Source: Lachnospiraceae bacterium UBA3762
GTDB lineage: Bacteria; Bacillota; Clostridia; Lachnospirales; Lachnospiraceae
NCBI GenBank assembly: GCA_002371615.1
Contig: DFGA01000071.1
Location: 1 to 64,000 of the forward strand
DNA: 64,000 nt
Direction of reading: 5' to 3'
Under the pieces are notes generated by a model, which did no database searches, had not been told where the DNA came from, and saw nothing but the letters and a program-made list of their open reading frames with translations. Below are positions 1 to 7,572 of this stretch, piece after piece. The stretch's first letter is position 1; each line of letters starts with the position of its first letter. A program made the position numbers and the translations under genes.

Positions 1-80
1 AAAGAGATAACAGGAGAAGCATAATTATTTCGCGTCCTCTTTTGTATTGAAAAAAATCATGTCATCAATAGCATGTTCTG

Positions 81-110
81 TTTAACAGCCGGGCTATTGT
101 ATGTTACACT
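81..110 (+). promoter_or_regulatory. possible promoter of the first lipoprotein gene
   Basis: TTTAAC at 81 and TACACT at 105-110 with an 18-base spacer lie about 40 bases before the start codon at 152. The match to a sigma-A promoter is modest. Nothing else is recognised in bases 1-151. Confidence 0.3.
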
Positions 111-151
111 CTTTTTTGAACTAAACTAAATGACATTGGGAGGGTTCTTAC

Positions 152-526
152 ATGAAAAAAAAGTATTTTCTCCTGCTCATTTGCATATGTCTGATAACGT
201 CGCTATGTGCCTGTACCATAAAATCCAATAGGAAGATAAGCGAAAAAGTATTAACTGACCGTAAGGCAGCCTATGAGAAGTATCTGAAAGAAACCTACCC
301 TGATGAAACATTTACCGTAAAGGTCTGGCAGGAATACGGAACAGATATCGGACCGGCCGGACTTCCGGATTACGAAGGATACTTGATAAAACAGGTAGTG
401 ATCGATTCCAAAGGGAACAGGTTTCAGATCCATGAATACGGCAACGGTGAATACTCGGATGACCGCAAAAAAGTCCTTGATGGATGGATACAGTACGATG
501 AAAACGGAGAATTTGTATACAGATAA
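152..526 (+). CDS. small lipoprotein of unknown function
   Basis: The 124-residue product begins with a lysine-rich signal peptide and hydrophobic stretch ending in the lipobox LCAC, so it should be lipid-anchored outside the membrane at Cys20 or so. The rest (about 100 residues) is charged and soluble with no catalytic motif that I recognise; several short glycine/tyrosine-rich strands suggest a small beta-rich domain. A GGGAGGG ribosome site sits 9 bases before the ATG. It is a single gene, convergent with the XRE regulator downstream. The lipoprotein assignment is firm; the function is unknown. Confidence 0.75.
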   Translation: MKKKYFLLLICICLITSLCACTIKSNRKISEKVLTDRKAAYEKYLKETYPDETFTVKVWQEYGTDIGPAGLPDYEGYLIKQVVIDSKGNRFQIHEYGNGEYSDDRKKVLDGWIQYDENGEFVYR

Positions 527-580
527 ATAAATAACATACGGTATTGTACACAGATTAAAAGATAACACCTTATATTTAAA

Positions 581-1258
581 TCAATATCTCATCTGATTCA
601 GACGATCTTCTATGGCTTGTTCGAAGAATGCCCGTGGAAGGTCGTCCTTTTTATACAGATCCTGAAGTTTGAGATAATATTCGATGAAGGCATTGATCTC
701 GATACGTTTCGGATGATACAGACCATTGGCATTTAATTCAGATTCAACAGATTTCTTTTCTGACTTGTTCATGTTCTTCATATCGGGAAGAGGTCTGTAG
801 TTTGAAAAGTAAAACATCTTGTACGGGCTTTTTTTCTTCTCATATCGAAATGCATTTGCCGGATCGTTCGCCGTATTATTTGCCGCAGCTTTGTTCGGCT
901 GGTAGGTATTCTCTTCGACTGTTACGTTTATGACATTGACCGTACCGGTCTCCATCAGATTGACAATTTGGCGGCAGATGTCAGTATTTGAAGCTGGCTT
1001 TTTGGAAAGACTGCTTGCAGTTCGGCCGAGAAGCTTGTCTATAGGGACTTTGAAGCAGTCAGAGATCCTGATCAGCGTCTCTATACCAAAATAATTGTTT
1101 CCTTTCCGGCTCAAACACTTACTGAGCTGCGCAGGTCCCATATTGATCTTGCGGGCAAGTGCGGCCTGATTGATCTTATTCTCCTCCATCAGAGCCTCGA
1201 CGGCCTCAATGATGGTCAATTGAATACCTTCTTTTGATTTTTTCTCTGTTTGTTTCAT
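581..1258 (-). CDS. XRE-family helix-turn-helix regulator
   Basis: A DNA-binding regulator. The N-terminal 25-80 residues contain a Cro/CI-type helix-turn-helix (INQAALARKINMGPAQLSKC) followed by the usual FGIETLIRISDCFKVPIDKL helices. The C-terminal 140 residues are polar and not recognised. I chose the ATG at 1258 rather than an in-frame one 13 codons upstream because GGAGG lies 7 bases before it. It is transcribed away from yitT, and two direct repeats of GTCAAAAnGGAAAT lie directly upstream, a likely site of self-regulation. Its targets are not evident. Confidence 0.85.
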   Translation of the reverse strand: MKQTEKKSKEGIQLTIIEAVEALMEENKINQAALARKINMGPAQLSKCLSRKGNNYFGIETLIRISDCFKVPIDKLLGRTASSLSKKPASNTDICRQIVNLMETGTVNVINVTVEENTYQPNKAAANNTANDPANAFRYEKKKSPYKMFYFSNYRPLPDMKNMNKSEKKSVESELNANGLYHPKRIEINAFIEYYLKLQDLYKKDDLPRAFFEQAIEDRLNQMRY

Positions 1259-1311
1259 AAGCCGGCCTCCTTCTGAATGTGAAGATGATGATACCATAAT
1301 GGAATCAGAAT

Positions 1312-1345
1312 GTCAAAAAGGAAATTATATAGTCAAAATGGAAAT
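1312..1345. promoter_or_regulatory. direct-repeat operator upstream of the XRE gene
   Basis: GTCAAAAAGGAAAT at 1312 and GTCAAAATGGAAAT at 1332 match at 13 of 14 bases and are spaced exactly 20 bases apart, which places them on the same helix face. They lie in the divergent gap (1259-1592) just upstream of the XRE start. Operator function is inferred. Nothing else is recognised in this gap, which is rich in short GATAGAA repeats. Confidence 0.4.
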
Positions 1346-1592
1346 ATTAAATATAGAAACAGATAGAAAAAGATAGAAGCGGATTGAAGCAGGGGCGATC
1401 TGAAAGAAAATATGCGATAATTAAGCATGCAAGAACCGATTCGACTACTGCGGTCAATGGATTACTTGTCGATTTCTATCTGCGGATTGGAGCAGATATG
1501 AGTTATTACAAAAGATAAAAAAGCTTAGGGTGGTGACAAAGTCATCTTATATTCTTGGATATGGGCCGGATATGTGATAAACTTTAATTTAA

Positions 1593-2429
1593 ATGAATAA
1601 AAAGATAGAAAGTCTAATCTCATATTTGTTTATTGCAGTCGGTGCTATATTGGCGAGTTTTTCGGTTGCATGTATCCTTCTTCCGAACAGTGCGATAGAT
1701 TACGGAACGGCGGGAATTGCGATACTGATAAGCAAGCTTACGGGATTCAACCTGTCTGCTTGCGTTTTTCTTGTTTTTCTCCCGTTTATCATTGCAGGCA
1801 CTCTGATACTCGGCAGGGAATTTGGCATCAAATCCGCGGTCGGATCCATTGTCTATACGGTTGGTATCGCTGTATTCGAAAAGGTACCGTTTGAACTGAA
1901 TGTAGAGCATTTTCTTGCCGTAGCATTCGGGGGAGCGATACTTGGAGCGGGACTTGCATTAATTCTGCGCTATGGTGGATGTATTGACGGTTCCGAAATA
2001 TTTGCGAACATAGTGATCAAAAAAATGTCGGCAGTTACCGGGAGAGATTTTTCGATGACACCGATACTTATTGGGTTTAACGCGTGCGTCTACCTGGCGG
2101 CTTTTTTCCTTATCAATAGAAATTCCGCGCTTCTAAGTCTTCTAGTATATGTGGTTGCGACTGCGGTTATTGACCATTTTACCGATCACTTTGAGTCGAT
2201 AAAGCAGGTGACGATCATCACAAAGGATCCGGCGGGGCTTGTTAAATGCATTAAAGATGAACTTAACAAGACGTGCACGATTATGGATTCATACGGAGCG
2301 ATCAGCGGAGACAACAAAACGCTTATCTGTTACATCAACTATTTTGAATTATCAAAAATGAAGGATATAATAGCAAGAAATAAAGGAACATTCAGTACGG
2401 TCTCGACAATTGATGAGATACTTAGGTAG
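1593..2429 (+). CDS. YitT family membrane protein
   Basis: A 278-residue polytopic protein with about five or six membrane segments in the first 205 residues (YitT/DUF161 type, glycine-rich GGCIDGSEIFANI loop). A soluble C-terminal DUF2179-like domain follows (KQVTIITKD to the end). Family members are widespread in Firmicutes and their transport function is not settled. The ATG has no Shine-Dalgarno sequence within 20 bases; the preceding bases are AT-rich with GATAAACT about 17 bases upstream, so the message may be nearly leaderless. It is the first gene of an operon with the flippase-like gene, pssA and psd (gap 3 bases). Confidence 0.85.
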   Translation: MNKKIESLISYLFIAVGAILASFSVACILLPNSAIDYGTAGIAILISKLTGFNLSACVFLVFLPFIIAGTLILGREFGIKSAVGSIVYTVGIAVFEKVPFELNVEHFLAVAFGGAILGAGLALILRYGGCIDGSEIFANIVIKKMSAVTGRDFSMTPILIGFNACVYLAAFFLINRNSALLSLLVYVVATAVIDHFTDHFESIKQVTIITKDPAGLVKCIKDELNKTCTIMDSYGAISGDNKTLICYINYFELSKMKDIIARNKGTFSTVSTIDEILR

Positions 2430-2432
2430 AAC

Positions 2433-3488
2433 ATGAACAAAAAGAAGCAAGTGAGATGGTCTATTGTTGCGGTTGTGCTGGCGGCACTTTCGATCTGGAC
2501 GGTTGTTCAGCAGACAAGGGATTATTCACTGGATGATTTTAAAAATTACATTTCAAACGCAGATCCGGTTTGGATCGTTGTTGCGGTTGGCTGTATGGCG
2601 GCGTACATCCTGTTTGAAGGACTGGGGCTGCTTAGTATCCTAAAGGCGTTCGGATATAAACGTTCGGTTAATAAGGGAATAATATACTCCGCTGCGGATA
2701 TTTATTTTTCAGCGATCACTCCCTCGGCATCGGGCGGACAGCCTGCAAGCGCTTTTTTTATGCTCTCCGACGGCGTTCCTGCGGCAGTAAGTGCGGTTGC
2801 ACTTCTCCTTAATCTTGTGATGTACACGGCTTCAATCATGACTATAGGTATAATCGCCATAATCATCAGGCCGGAGCTGTTCATTAATTTTACGACTTTT
2901 TCCACGGTACTTATCGTGATTGGGTATCTGATCCTCGGGATCTTGATGATACTCATTATTCTGCTTATAAACCGGGAAGACTGGGCGCATGCCATAGGCC
3001 TGGTATTCGTGCGACTGCTTGGTAAGATCAAATTTATCAGAAATACAAAATACTTTGAAGACAAGCTTGAAAAGATAACGGCGGAGTACCGTGAGTGCGC
3101 TGAGATGATCGACGGACATCGCGGGATGCTTGTTAAATGCTTTGTGTTTAATTTTCTGCAGAGAACACTTCAGATATTTGTATCGGCAGCGCTTTTTGTT
3201 TCCGGAGGCGGTGCTTTGGATAAAGTGGCTGATGTGTGGGCAACACACGCATTTTCCGTTATCGGCTCGACGTGTATTCCGGTGCCGGGTGCGATGGGAG
3301 TCATCGACTATTTGCTCGTTGACGGAATGAAAAATCTTATGCCGGAGGATCAGGCGGTAAGTCTGGAACTTGCCAGCCGTGGAATATCGTTTTACATATG
3401 TGTGCTTGCATGTATACTGATAGTGGGGTTTGGATATTTTTCGCTGAACCGGAGAATCAAATTATTAAAAAGTGAGGATGACGACTGA
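2433..3488 (+). CDS. YbhN/MprF-type flippase domain membrane protein
   Basis: A 351-residue integral membrane protein of the lysylphosphatidylglycerol synthase transmembrane region (UPF0104, YbhN) family. About eight hydrophobic segments are visible. The conserved AITPSASGGQPASAFFML segment near residues 92-110 and PVPGAMGVIDYLL near 288-300 are typical of the family. MprF-type domains flip modified phospholipids; those without a synthase domain have mostly unknown substrates. Position directly before pssA (1-base overlap, ATGATG/TGATGC region at 3486-3488) supports a role in phospholipid handling. Confidence 0.85.
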   Translation: MNKKKQVRWSIVAVVLAALSIWTVVQQTRDYSLDDFKNYISNADPVWIVVAVGCMAAYILFEGLGLLSILKAFGYKRSVNKGIIYSAADIYFSAITPSASGGQPASAFFMLSDGVPAAVSAVALLLNLVMYTASIMTIGIIAIIIRPELFINFTTFSTVLIVIGYLILGILMILIILLINREDWAHAIGLVFVRLLGKIKFIRNTKYFEDKLEKITAEYRECAEMIDGHRGMLVKCFVFNFLQRTLQIFVSAALFVSGGGALDKVADVWATHAFSVIGSTCIPVPGAMGVIDYLLVDGMKNLMPEDQAVSLELASRGISFYICVLACILIVGFGYFSLNRRIKLLKSEDDD

Positions 3489-4183
3489 TGCTTGGTTATT
3501 ACAATTACACCGTTATACTGACATACCTTTCCCTTGTTTCGGCGGGACTTGGGATCACCGTAACACTTATCGGCGAAGGACATCCGTTTCTCGGAACTTT
3601 TTTTCTGCTGTTTTGCGGATTATGCGATGCATTTGACGGAGAGGTTGCACGCCGCAAAAAAGACAGGACGGAAGATGAGATCAAGTTCGGAGTCCAGATA
3701 GATTCCTTGTCCGATCTTGTTGCTTTCGGAGTGCTTCCCGCGATAATCGGTGAAGCTATGATATGGCAGAACCCGGAGTTTTCGATGGTTCCGAAACTTC
3801 ACACCGGAAACTGGCTTGACGTAATTGTTCCGGTACTTGCCATGCTTGTCATGATGCTTTACGTTCTGATGGCAATGATAAGGCTTGCGTATTTTAACGT
3901 AATGGAGGAAAAACGCCAGAAAGAAGAGAGTGGAAAGAGAAAATCATATACCGGACTTCCTGTTACGAGCGCAGCACTTATATTTCCGTTTGTAATGCTC
4001 CTGCAGTTTATGACACCTTTGGACATGACGGTTGTTTATTACGGAGTCATGGTTCTTGTCGGATATTTGTTTGTATCTAAAATTGAGGTCAAAAAACCCG
4101 GTGTAAAGGGTGTTGTGATCTTATGTGTAATTGGTGCCCTTGAGTTTCTGATTATGATGATCCTAAGGGCTTTCGCAAAGTGA
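3488..4183 (+). CDS. pssA: CDP-diacylglycerol-serine O-phosphatidyltransferase
   Basis: Membrane enzyme making phosphatidylserine from CDP-diacylglycerol and serine. The CDP-alcohol phosphotransferase signature is present at residues 47-76: D47, D50-G51, A54-R55, then G68, D72 and D76. The spacing between A-R and G is 12 residues rather than the usual 8, a small charged insertion (KKDRTEDE). Several membrane segments follow. Together with psd directly downstream (18-base gap) this gives the two-step route to phosphatidylethanolamine. A phosphatidylglycerophosphate synthase role is less likely because pgsA is present at 53.2 kb. Confidence 0.9.
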   Translation: MLGYYNYTVILTYLSLVSAGLGITVTLIGEGHPFLGTFFLLFCGLCDAFDGEVARRKKDRTEDEIKFGVQIDSLSDLVAFGVLPAIIGEAMIWQNPEFSMVPKLHTGNWLDVIVPVLAMLVMMLYVLMAMIRLAYFNVMEEKRQKEESGKRKSYTGLPVTSAALIFPFVMLLQFMTPLDMTVVYYGVMVLVGYLFVSKIEVKKPGVKGVVILCVIGALEFLIMMILRAFAK

Positions 4184-4201
4184 ATCGGATTGTGAGTTGA
4201 T

Positions 4202-5008
4202 ATGCTTGATCTGTTGTATAACACAATAGCCGGAAGATTAATCCTTAAAATACTGACTGCTCCGGCTGTATCAAAAATATGCGGTGCATTTCTTGACTCG
4301 CGATTTTCAAAAGTCTTGATAGGCCCGTTTGTTCACGCTAACTCCATTGATCTGTCACAGTTCTACTCGGATGATTTTAAGTGCTTTAATGATTGCTTCG
4401 CAAGGCGGATCAGACCCGGTATGCGACCGTTTGATACCAGTATGCAGGCGTTTGTATCTCCGTGTGACGGGCTGCTTACTGTATACGAAATAAACGATGG
4501 GACGGTGATTCCTGTCAAGCAGTCAAGCTACTCTGTTGCCTCTCTGCTTCATTCAAGAAAACTTGCCGGAAGATATGAGGGCGGTTACTGCCTCGTATTC
4601 AGGCTGTGCGTTAATCACTACCACAGGTATGCCTATATCGACAACGGTGTAAAAGGCGTCAACCATTTTATCAGCGGTAAACTTCATACGGTACAGCCCG
4701 TGGCGCTTAAGGGTATTCCGGTATTTACCGAAAACTGCCGTGAGTTCACGGTTATGAATACCGAGAATTTCGGCAAGGTAACTCAGGTTGAGGTTGGTGC
4801 GATGCTTGTCGGCAAGATTCACAATTTCCATGGCCGTCATGTATTCCGCCGCGGAGAGGAAAAAGGCTGTTTTATGTACGGTGGCTCAACGATTATTCTT
4901 CTTGTCGAAAAGGGCAGGATAGTGATAGATGATAAGATTATGAAGGCATCGGCCAAAGGGCAGGAGACCGATGTTGTGATGGGAATGAAGATCGGTAACA
5001 AAATCTGA
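4202..5008 (+). CDS. psd: phosphatidylserine decarboxylase
   Basis: Converts phosphatidylserine to phosphatidylethanolamine. The 268-residue proenzyme carries the self-cleavage motif as GGST with the cleaved bond G228-S229, from which the pyruvoyl group forms; families usually show LGST. Upstream histidines in RLCVNHYHRYAYIDNG match the conserved catalytic region, and FCHGRHV-like GKIHNFHGRHV is present near residue 205. It closes the lipid operon. Its stop codon lies inside one copy of the 29-bp inverted repeat. Confidence 0.92.
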   Translation: MLDLLYNTIAGRLILKILTAPAVSKICGAFLDSRFSKVLIGPFVHANSIDLSQFYSDDFKCFNDCFARRIRPGMRPFDTSMQAFVSPCDGLLTVYEINDGTVIPVKQSSYSVASLLHSRKLAGRYEGGYCLVFRLCVNHYHRYAYIDNGVKGVNHFISGKLHTVQPVALKGIPVFTENCREFTVMNTENFGKVTQVEVGAMLVGKIHNFHGRHVFRRGEEKGCFMYGGSTIILLVEKGRIVIDDKIMKASAKGQETDVVMGMKIGNKI

Positions 5009-5034
5009 CAAAAGGGACGGTTCTTTTTGTCACA
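5006..5034. repeat. 29-bp inverted repeat, left copy of the azlCD bracket
   Basis: Exact reverse complement of 6154-6182. It reads TGACAAAAGGG-ACGG-TTCTTTTTGTCACA in pieces and can itself fold with TGACAAAA pairing to TTTTGTCA around an 11- to 13-base loop. It contains the stop codons of both psd (plus strand) and azlD (minus strand), and may act as a bidirectional terminator. Confidence 0.9.
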
Positions 5035-5335
5035 TGAAGTATTCCAGGATTAATACTGTCAGGCAGCACATAACCGCTGTCTCGAACAGATTCTTTCGAA
5101 ACCAGGCCACCAGGATCCCGACAATCAGTGCGGCATAGCCGGCAACAGGATTTCTGGTGGCTTCTGTAATTGCCGGAAAAGTCATAACAGAAAGCGTGAC
5201 GTAGGGCACATAGTACAGGAATGAGCGGATAAACCTGTTGTTTATCTGTTTGCGCAAAAGAGTTGTCGGAAGCGCTCTTATCAGGAGGCTTACAATGGCA
5301 GCAATCAGGATATAGATGAATATACTGTGATTCAT
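5030..5335 (-). CDS. azlD: AzlD-family branched-chain amino acid exporter small subunit
   Basis: A 101-residue membrane protein with about four hydrophobic segments and the family-like SLLIRALPTTLLRKQINNRF start and ITEATRNPVAGYAALIVG segment. AzlD is the small partner of AzlC; such pairs export branched-chain amino acids or their analogues. It overlaps azlC by four bases (ATGA), so the two are translationally coupled. The stop lies in the flanking inverted repeat. Confidence 0.88.
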   Translation of the reverse strand: MNHSIFIYILIAAIVSLLIRALPTTLLRKQINNRFIRSFLYYVPYVTLSVMTFPAITEATRNPVAGYAALIVGILVAWFRKNLFETAVMCCLTVLILEYFM

Positions 5336-6081
5336 GCCTCAACCTCCTGTTCTTTATGCGGAAAAATCAAGGCGGCGGCAGCCGAGATGACCACTGTCAG
5401 TATTATTGTTCTGGTACCGCCGGATATTGCAGCAAATACAGGCAGCTTTGAAAATACAAAGCTTGCCAGAAAGCAGACTGTGATTATTGCACCGATCAAG
5501 TGATTTTCCCTTACGGGAGGGATGATTATCGCGATAAACATACCAAAGAGAGCGACAGACAGGGCACTTACAAGCCTGTCGGGAAGTACGCCGCCGGAAA
5601 AGCATCCTATTCCTGAGCCAAGTGCCCACATAGGAATCGCGACTGCCATTCCCCCATACATATAGTTGGGGTTAAGGTATCCCATCCTTGCGATGGAGAT
5701 GCCGAAAAGTTCGTCGGTAATTCCGAAGCCCATAAAGAGTCTGTGAGTGAGCGGGAGAGACGGGTGCATGCGCTGGCTCATGGCTGTACTCATGAGCAGA
5801 TATCTTGCGTTAGCAATGAAAATCATTATCGCCATTTCTATATATGTGGCATTTGCCGCAATCATCGAATATACGGCATATTCGCCTGCGGACGCATGAC
5901 AGAGAATACTTGTTATCATGCATGTTATCGGAGTAAGACCGATTGCTTTTGCGGTAATCCCGAGAGAAAAAGCCACAGCAAAGTATCCGAGCCCTATAGG
6001 GATGCCGTCGCGCATGCCCTTGGCGAACTCGGATCGGTTAGTTTCAAGTTTTAAAGAATAATCGGGTGATTTATCATTCAT
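5332..6081 (-). CDS. azlC: AzlC-family branched-chain amino acid exporter large subunit
   Basis: A 249-residue membrane protein. Residues 18-60 (FAKGMRDGIPIGLGYFAVAF) and the ITSILCHASAGEYAVYSMIA region match AzlC/YgaZ permeases; roughly seven or eight membrane segments are visible. GGAGGTGAAGGATC lies ahead of the ATG. With azlD it forms a two-gene cassette read opposite to its neighbours psd and guaA and bounded by a perfect 29-bp inverted repeat, suggesting that the cassette was inserted or inverted as a unit. Confidence 0.9.
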   Translation of the reverse strand: MNDKSPDYSLKLETNRSEFAKGMRDGIPIGLGYFAVAFSLGITAKAIGLTPITCMITSILCHASAGEYAVYSMIAANATYIEMAIMIFIANARYLLMSTAMSQRMHPSLPLTHRLFMGFGITDELFGISIARMGYLNPNYMYGGMAVAIPMWALGSGIGCFSGGVLPDRLVSALSVALFGMFIAIIIPPVRENHLIGAIITVCFLASFVFSKLPVFAAISGGTRTIILTVVISAAAALIFPHKEQEVEA

Positions 6082-6153
6082 GATCCTTCACCTCCAAATC
6101 AGCAACGTTTATATGTTATATGAAAAAGTGAAACATGTCCAGTAGGATTAAAA

Positions 6154-6182
6154 TGTGACAAAAAGAACCGTCCCTTTTGTCA
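6154..6182. repeat. 29-bp inverted repeat, right copy of the azlCD bracket
   Basis: Exact reverse complement of 5006-5034, in the azlC/guaA divergent gap. GTGACAAAA (6155-6163) pairs with TTTTGTCAC (6175-6183), a nine-base stem with an 11-base loop. Dispersed repeats carrying GACAAAAAGAACCGTCCC occur in many Firmicutes from memory; this was not checked. Confidence 0.9.
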
Positions 6183-6268
6183 CGATTGCGCGGCAGGGGT
6201 CGTTGTGGTATCATCAGATAGTATTTTTAAAGGAACAACACACATTATGGAATTATGGAGGAAAAATC

Positions 6269-7246
6269 ATGCCGGATCTGCGTCCAGAATCACTTAAAAG
6301 AATAACTACTCCCGAAGCAGCAAACGCATTTATCGATGATCAGATAAAGGCGATCAAAGCCCAGGTGGGAGACAATAAAGTACTGCTTGCCCTTTCGGGC
6401 GGCGTAGATTCTTCCGTTGTTGCCGCACTTCTCATTAAGGCCATCGGAAAGAATCTAGTATGCGTTCATGTTAATCACGGGCTTCTGCGAAAAGGCGAGC
6501 CCGAACAGGTTATAGAAGTATTCAAAAATCAGATGGATGCCAACCTTATCTATGTTGATGCGGTTGACAGATTTTTAGATAAGCTTGCTGATGTATCCGA
6601 TCCCGAGACGAAGCGTAAAATCATAGGAAAAGAGTTCATTGACGTATTTGCCGAAGAGGCCGGAAAGCAGGATGGGATTAAGTTCCTCGCACAAGGCACT
6701 ATATATCCCGACATTCTTGAATCTGACGGGGTTAAGGCACACCACAATGTTGGGGGACTTCCCAAGGAACTTAATTTTGAACTTGTGGAGCCGGTCAAGT
6801 ATCTGTACAAGGATGAAGTCCGTATAGTAGGTAAGCAGTTAGGACTTCCCGACAACATGGTTTACCGCCAGCCTTTCCCGGGTCCGGGACTCGGAGTACG
6901 CTGCCCCGGAGCTATCACAAGAGACCGTCTTGAAGCGGTAAGGGAGAGCGATGCAATCCTTCGCGAAGAGTTTGCCTCAGCGGGACTTGAAGGAAAGGTA
7001 TGGCAGTATTTCACGGTTGTGCCTCCCTTTACATCGACAGGCATCAAGGACGGAAAGCGTACCGATGACTGGATGGTAATCATCCGCGCAGTCAATTCCG
7101 TAGATGCCACAAGCGCTACAATAGAAGAGATCCCTTACGAACTGTTAAAGAAGATCCGCGACAGGATCTTCGCCGAGGTCAAGGGTGTCAACCGCGTGCT
7201 CTACGACCTTTCAACAAAGGGTCCGGCTACTATAGAATATGAGTGA
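6269..7246 (+). CDS. guaA: GMP synthase ATP-pyrophosphatase subunit, no glutaminase domain
   Basis: Aminates XMP to GMP. The product (325 residues from the ATG at 6269, preceded by GGAGG) has only the synthetase part: PP-loop SGGVDSS at residues 43-49, the AQGTIYPDILES segment, RQPFPGPGLGVR, and the C-terminal dimerisation domain ending in TIEYE. Usual bacterial GuaA is about 510-525 residues with an N-terminal glutamine amidotransferase domain, which is absent here. An in-frame start at 6155 was refused because it would translate the 29-bp repeat. Ammonia must come from free pool or a separate glutaminase subunit elsewhere. Its last codons form the left edge of the 211-bp repeat. Confidence 0.9.
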   Translation: MPDLRPESLKRITTPEAANAFIDDQIKAIKAQVGDNKVLLALSGGVDSSVVAALLIKAIGKNLVCVHVNHGLLRKGEPEQVIEVFKNQMDANLIYVDAVDRFLDKLADVSDPETKRKIIGKEFIDVFAEEAGKQDGIKFLAQGTIYPDILESDGVKAHHNVGGLPKELNFELVEPVKYLYKDEVRIVGKQLGLPDNMVYRQPFPGPGLGVRCPGAITRDRLEAVRESDAILREEFASAGLEGKVWQYFTVVPPFTSTGIKDGKRTDDWMVIIRAVNSVDATSATIEEIPYELLKKIRDRIFAEVKGVNRVLYDLSTKGPATIEYE

Positions 7247-7445
7247 TAACGAGCCAAACGGTTATAAATAAGCAGGAGCAGGCACGAAGTGCCTGCATCG
7301 GAAGCAAGGGACGTGACCATGCTTGCATGGAGTCACGTCCTTTGCTTTTGATGAAGACACCGCGTAGCGGTGCTCCTGCTTATTTCATAACCGCTTGGCG
7401 ACAACATACAGCGAGATGAAGCGAAGCGGAATCAAGCTGCTCTCC
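7235..7445. repeat. 211-bp direct repeat, left copy (overlaps guaA 3' end)
   Basis: Matches 27895-28105 with four mismatches in 211 bases, at a constant offset of 20660. The first 12 bases are the last codons and stop of guaA. The body folds as a cloverleaf: an outer stem of 7260-7280 with 7371-7392 (one bulge), enclosing hairpins 7281-7293 (GGCAC-GAA-GTGCC), 7302-7347 (16 bp, one wobble) and 7359-7371 (ACCGC-GTA-GCGGT). It could be the left attachment site of an island or a copy of a mobile palindromic element. Confidence 0.9.
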
Positions 7446-7457
7446 TTGTGAAATATC

Positions 7458-7486
7458 TTGACTAATATTTGTGCATATGTTATGTT
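7458..7486 (+). promoter_or_regulatory. promoter of the Abi_2-type gene
   Basis: TTGACT at 7458-7463 and TATGTT at 7481-7486 with a 17-base spacer. Predicted start near 7493 gives an 80-base leader that contains a terminator-like hairpin before the start codon. Confidence 0.55.
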
Positions 7487-7532
7487 TTCAACAGTGAACG
7501 TACTGGAGAAACTTGTGAAGCCTCTGGTCCGG

Positions 7533-7563
7533 AAGGCTCCCGAGGGGGCCTTTCGTTATTTTT
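7533..7563 (+). terminator. terminator-like hairpin inside the leader (possible attenuator)
   Basis: AAGGCTCC (7533-7540) pairs with GGGGCCTT (7545-7552), one wobble, loop CGAG, followed by a T-rich run to 7563. It lies between the promoter and the ribosome site (GGAGG, 7564-7568) of the Abi_2-type gene, so read-through would control its expression. Confidence 0.5.
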
Positions 7564-7572
7564 GGAGGAATA

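Noticed and set aside
6155..6268. In-frame N-terminal extension of GuaA starting at 6155
   Set aside because: It would translate the 29-bp inverted repeat, has no ribosome site and no family similarity; ATG 6269 has GGAGG.
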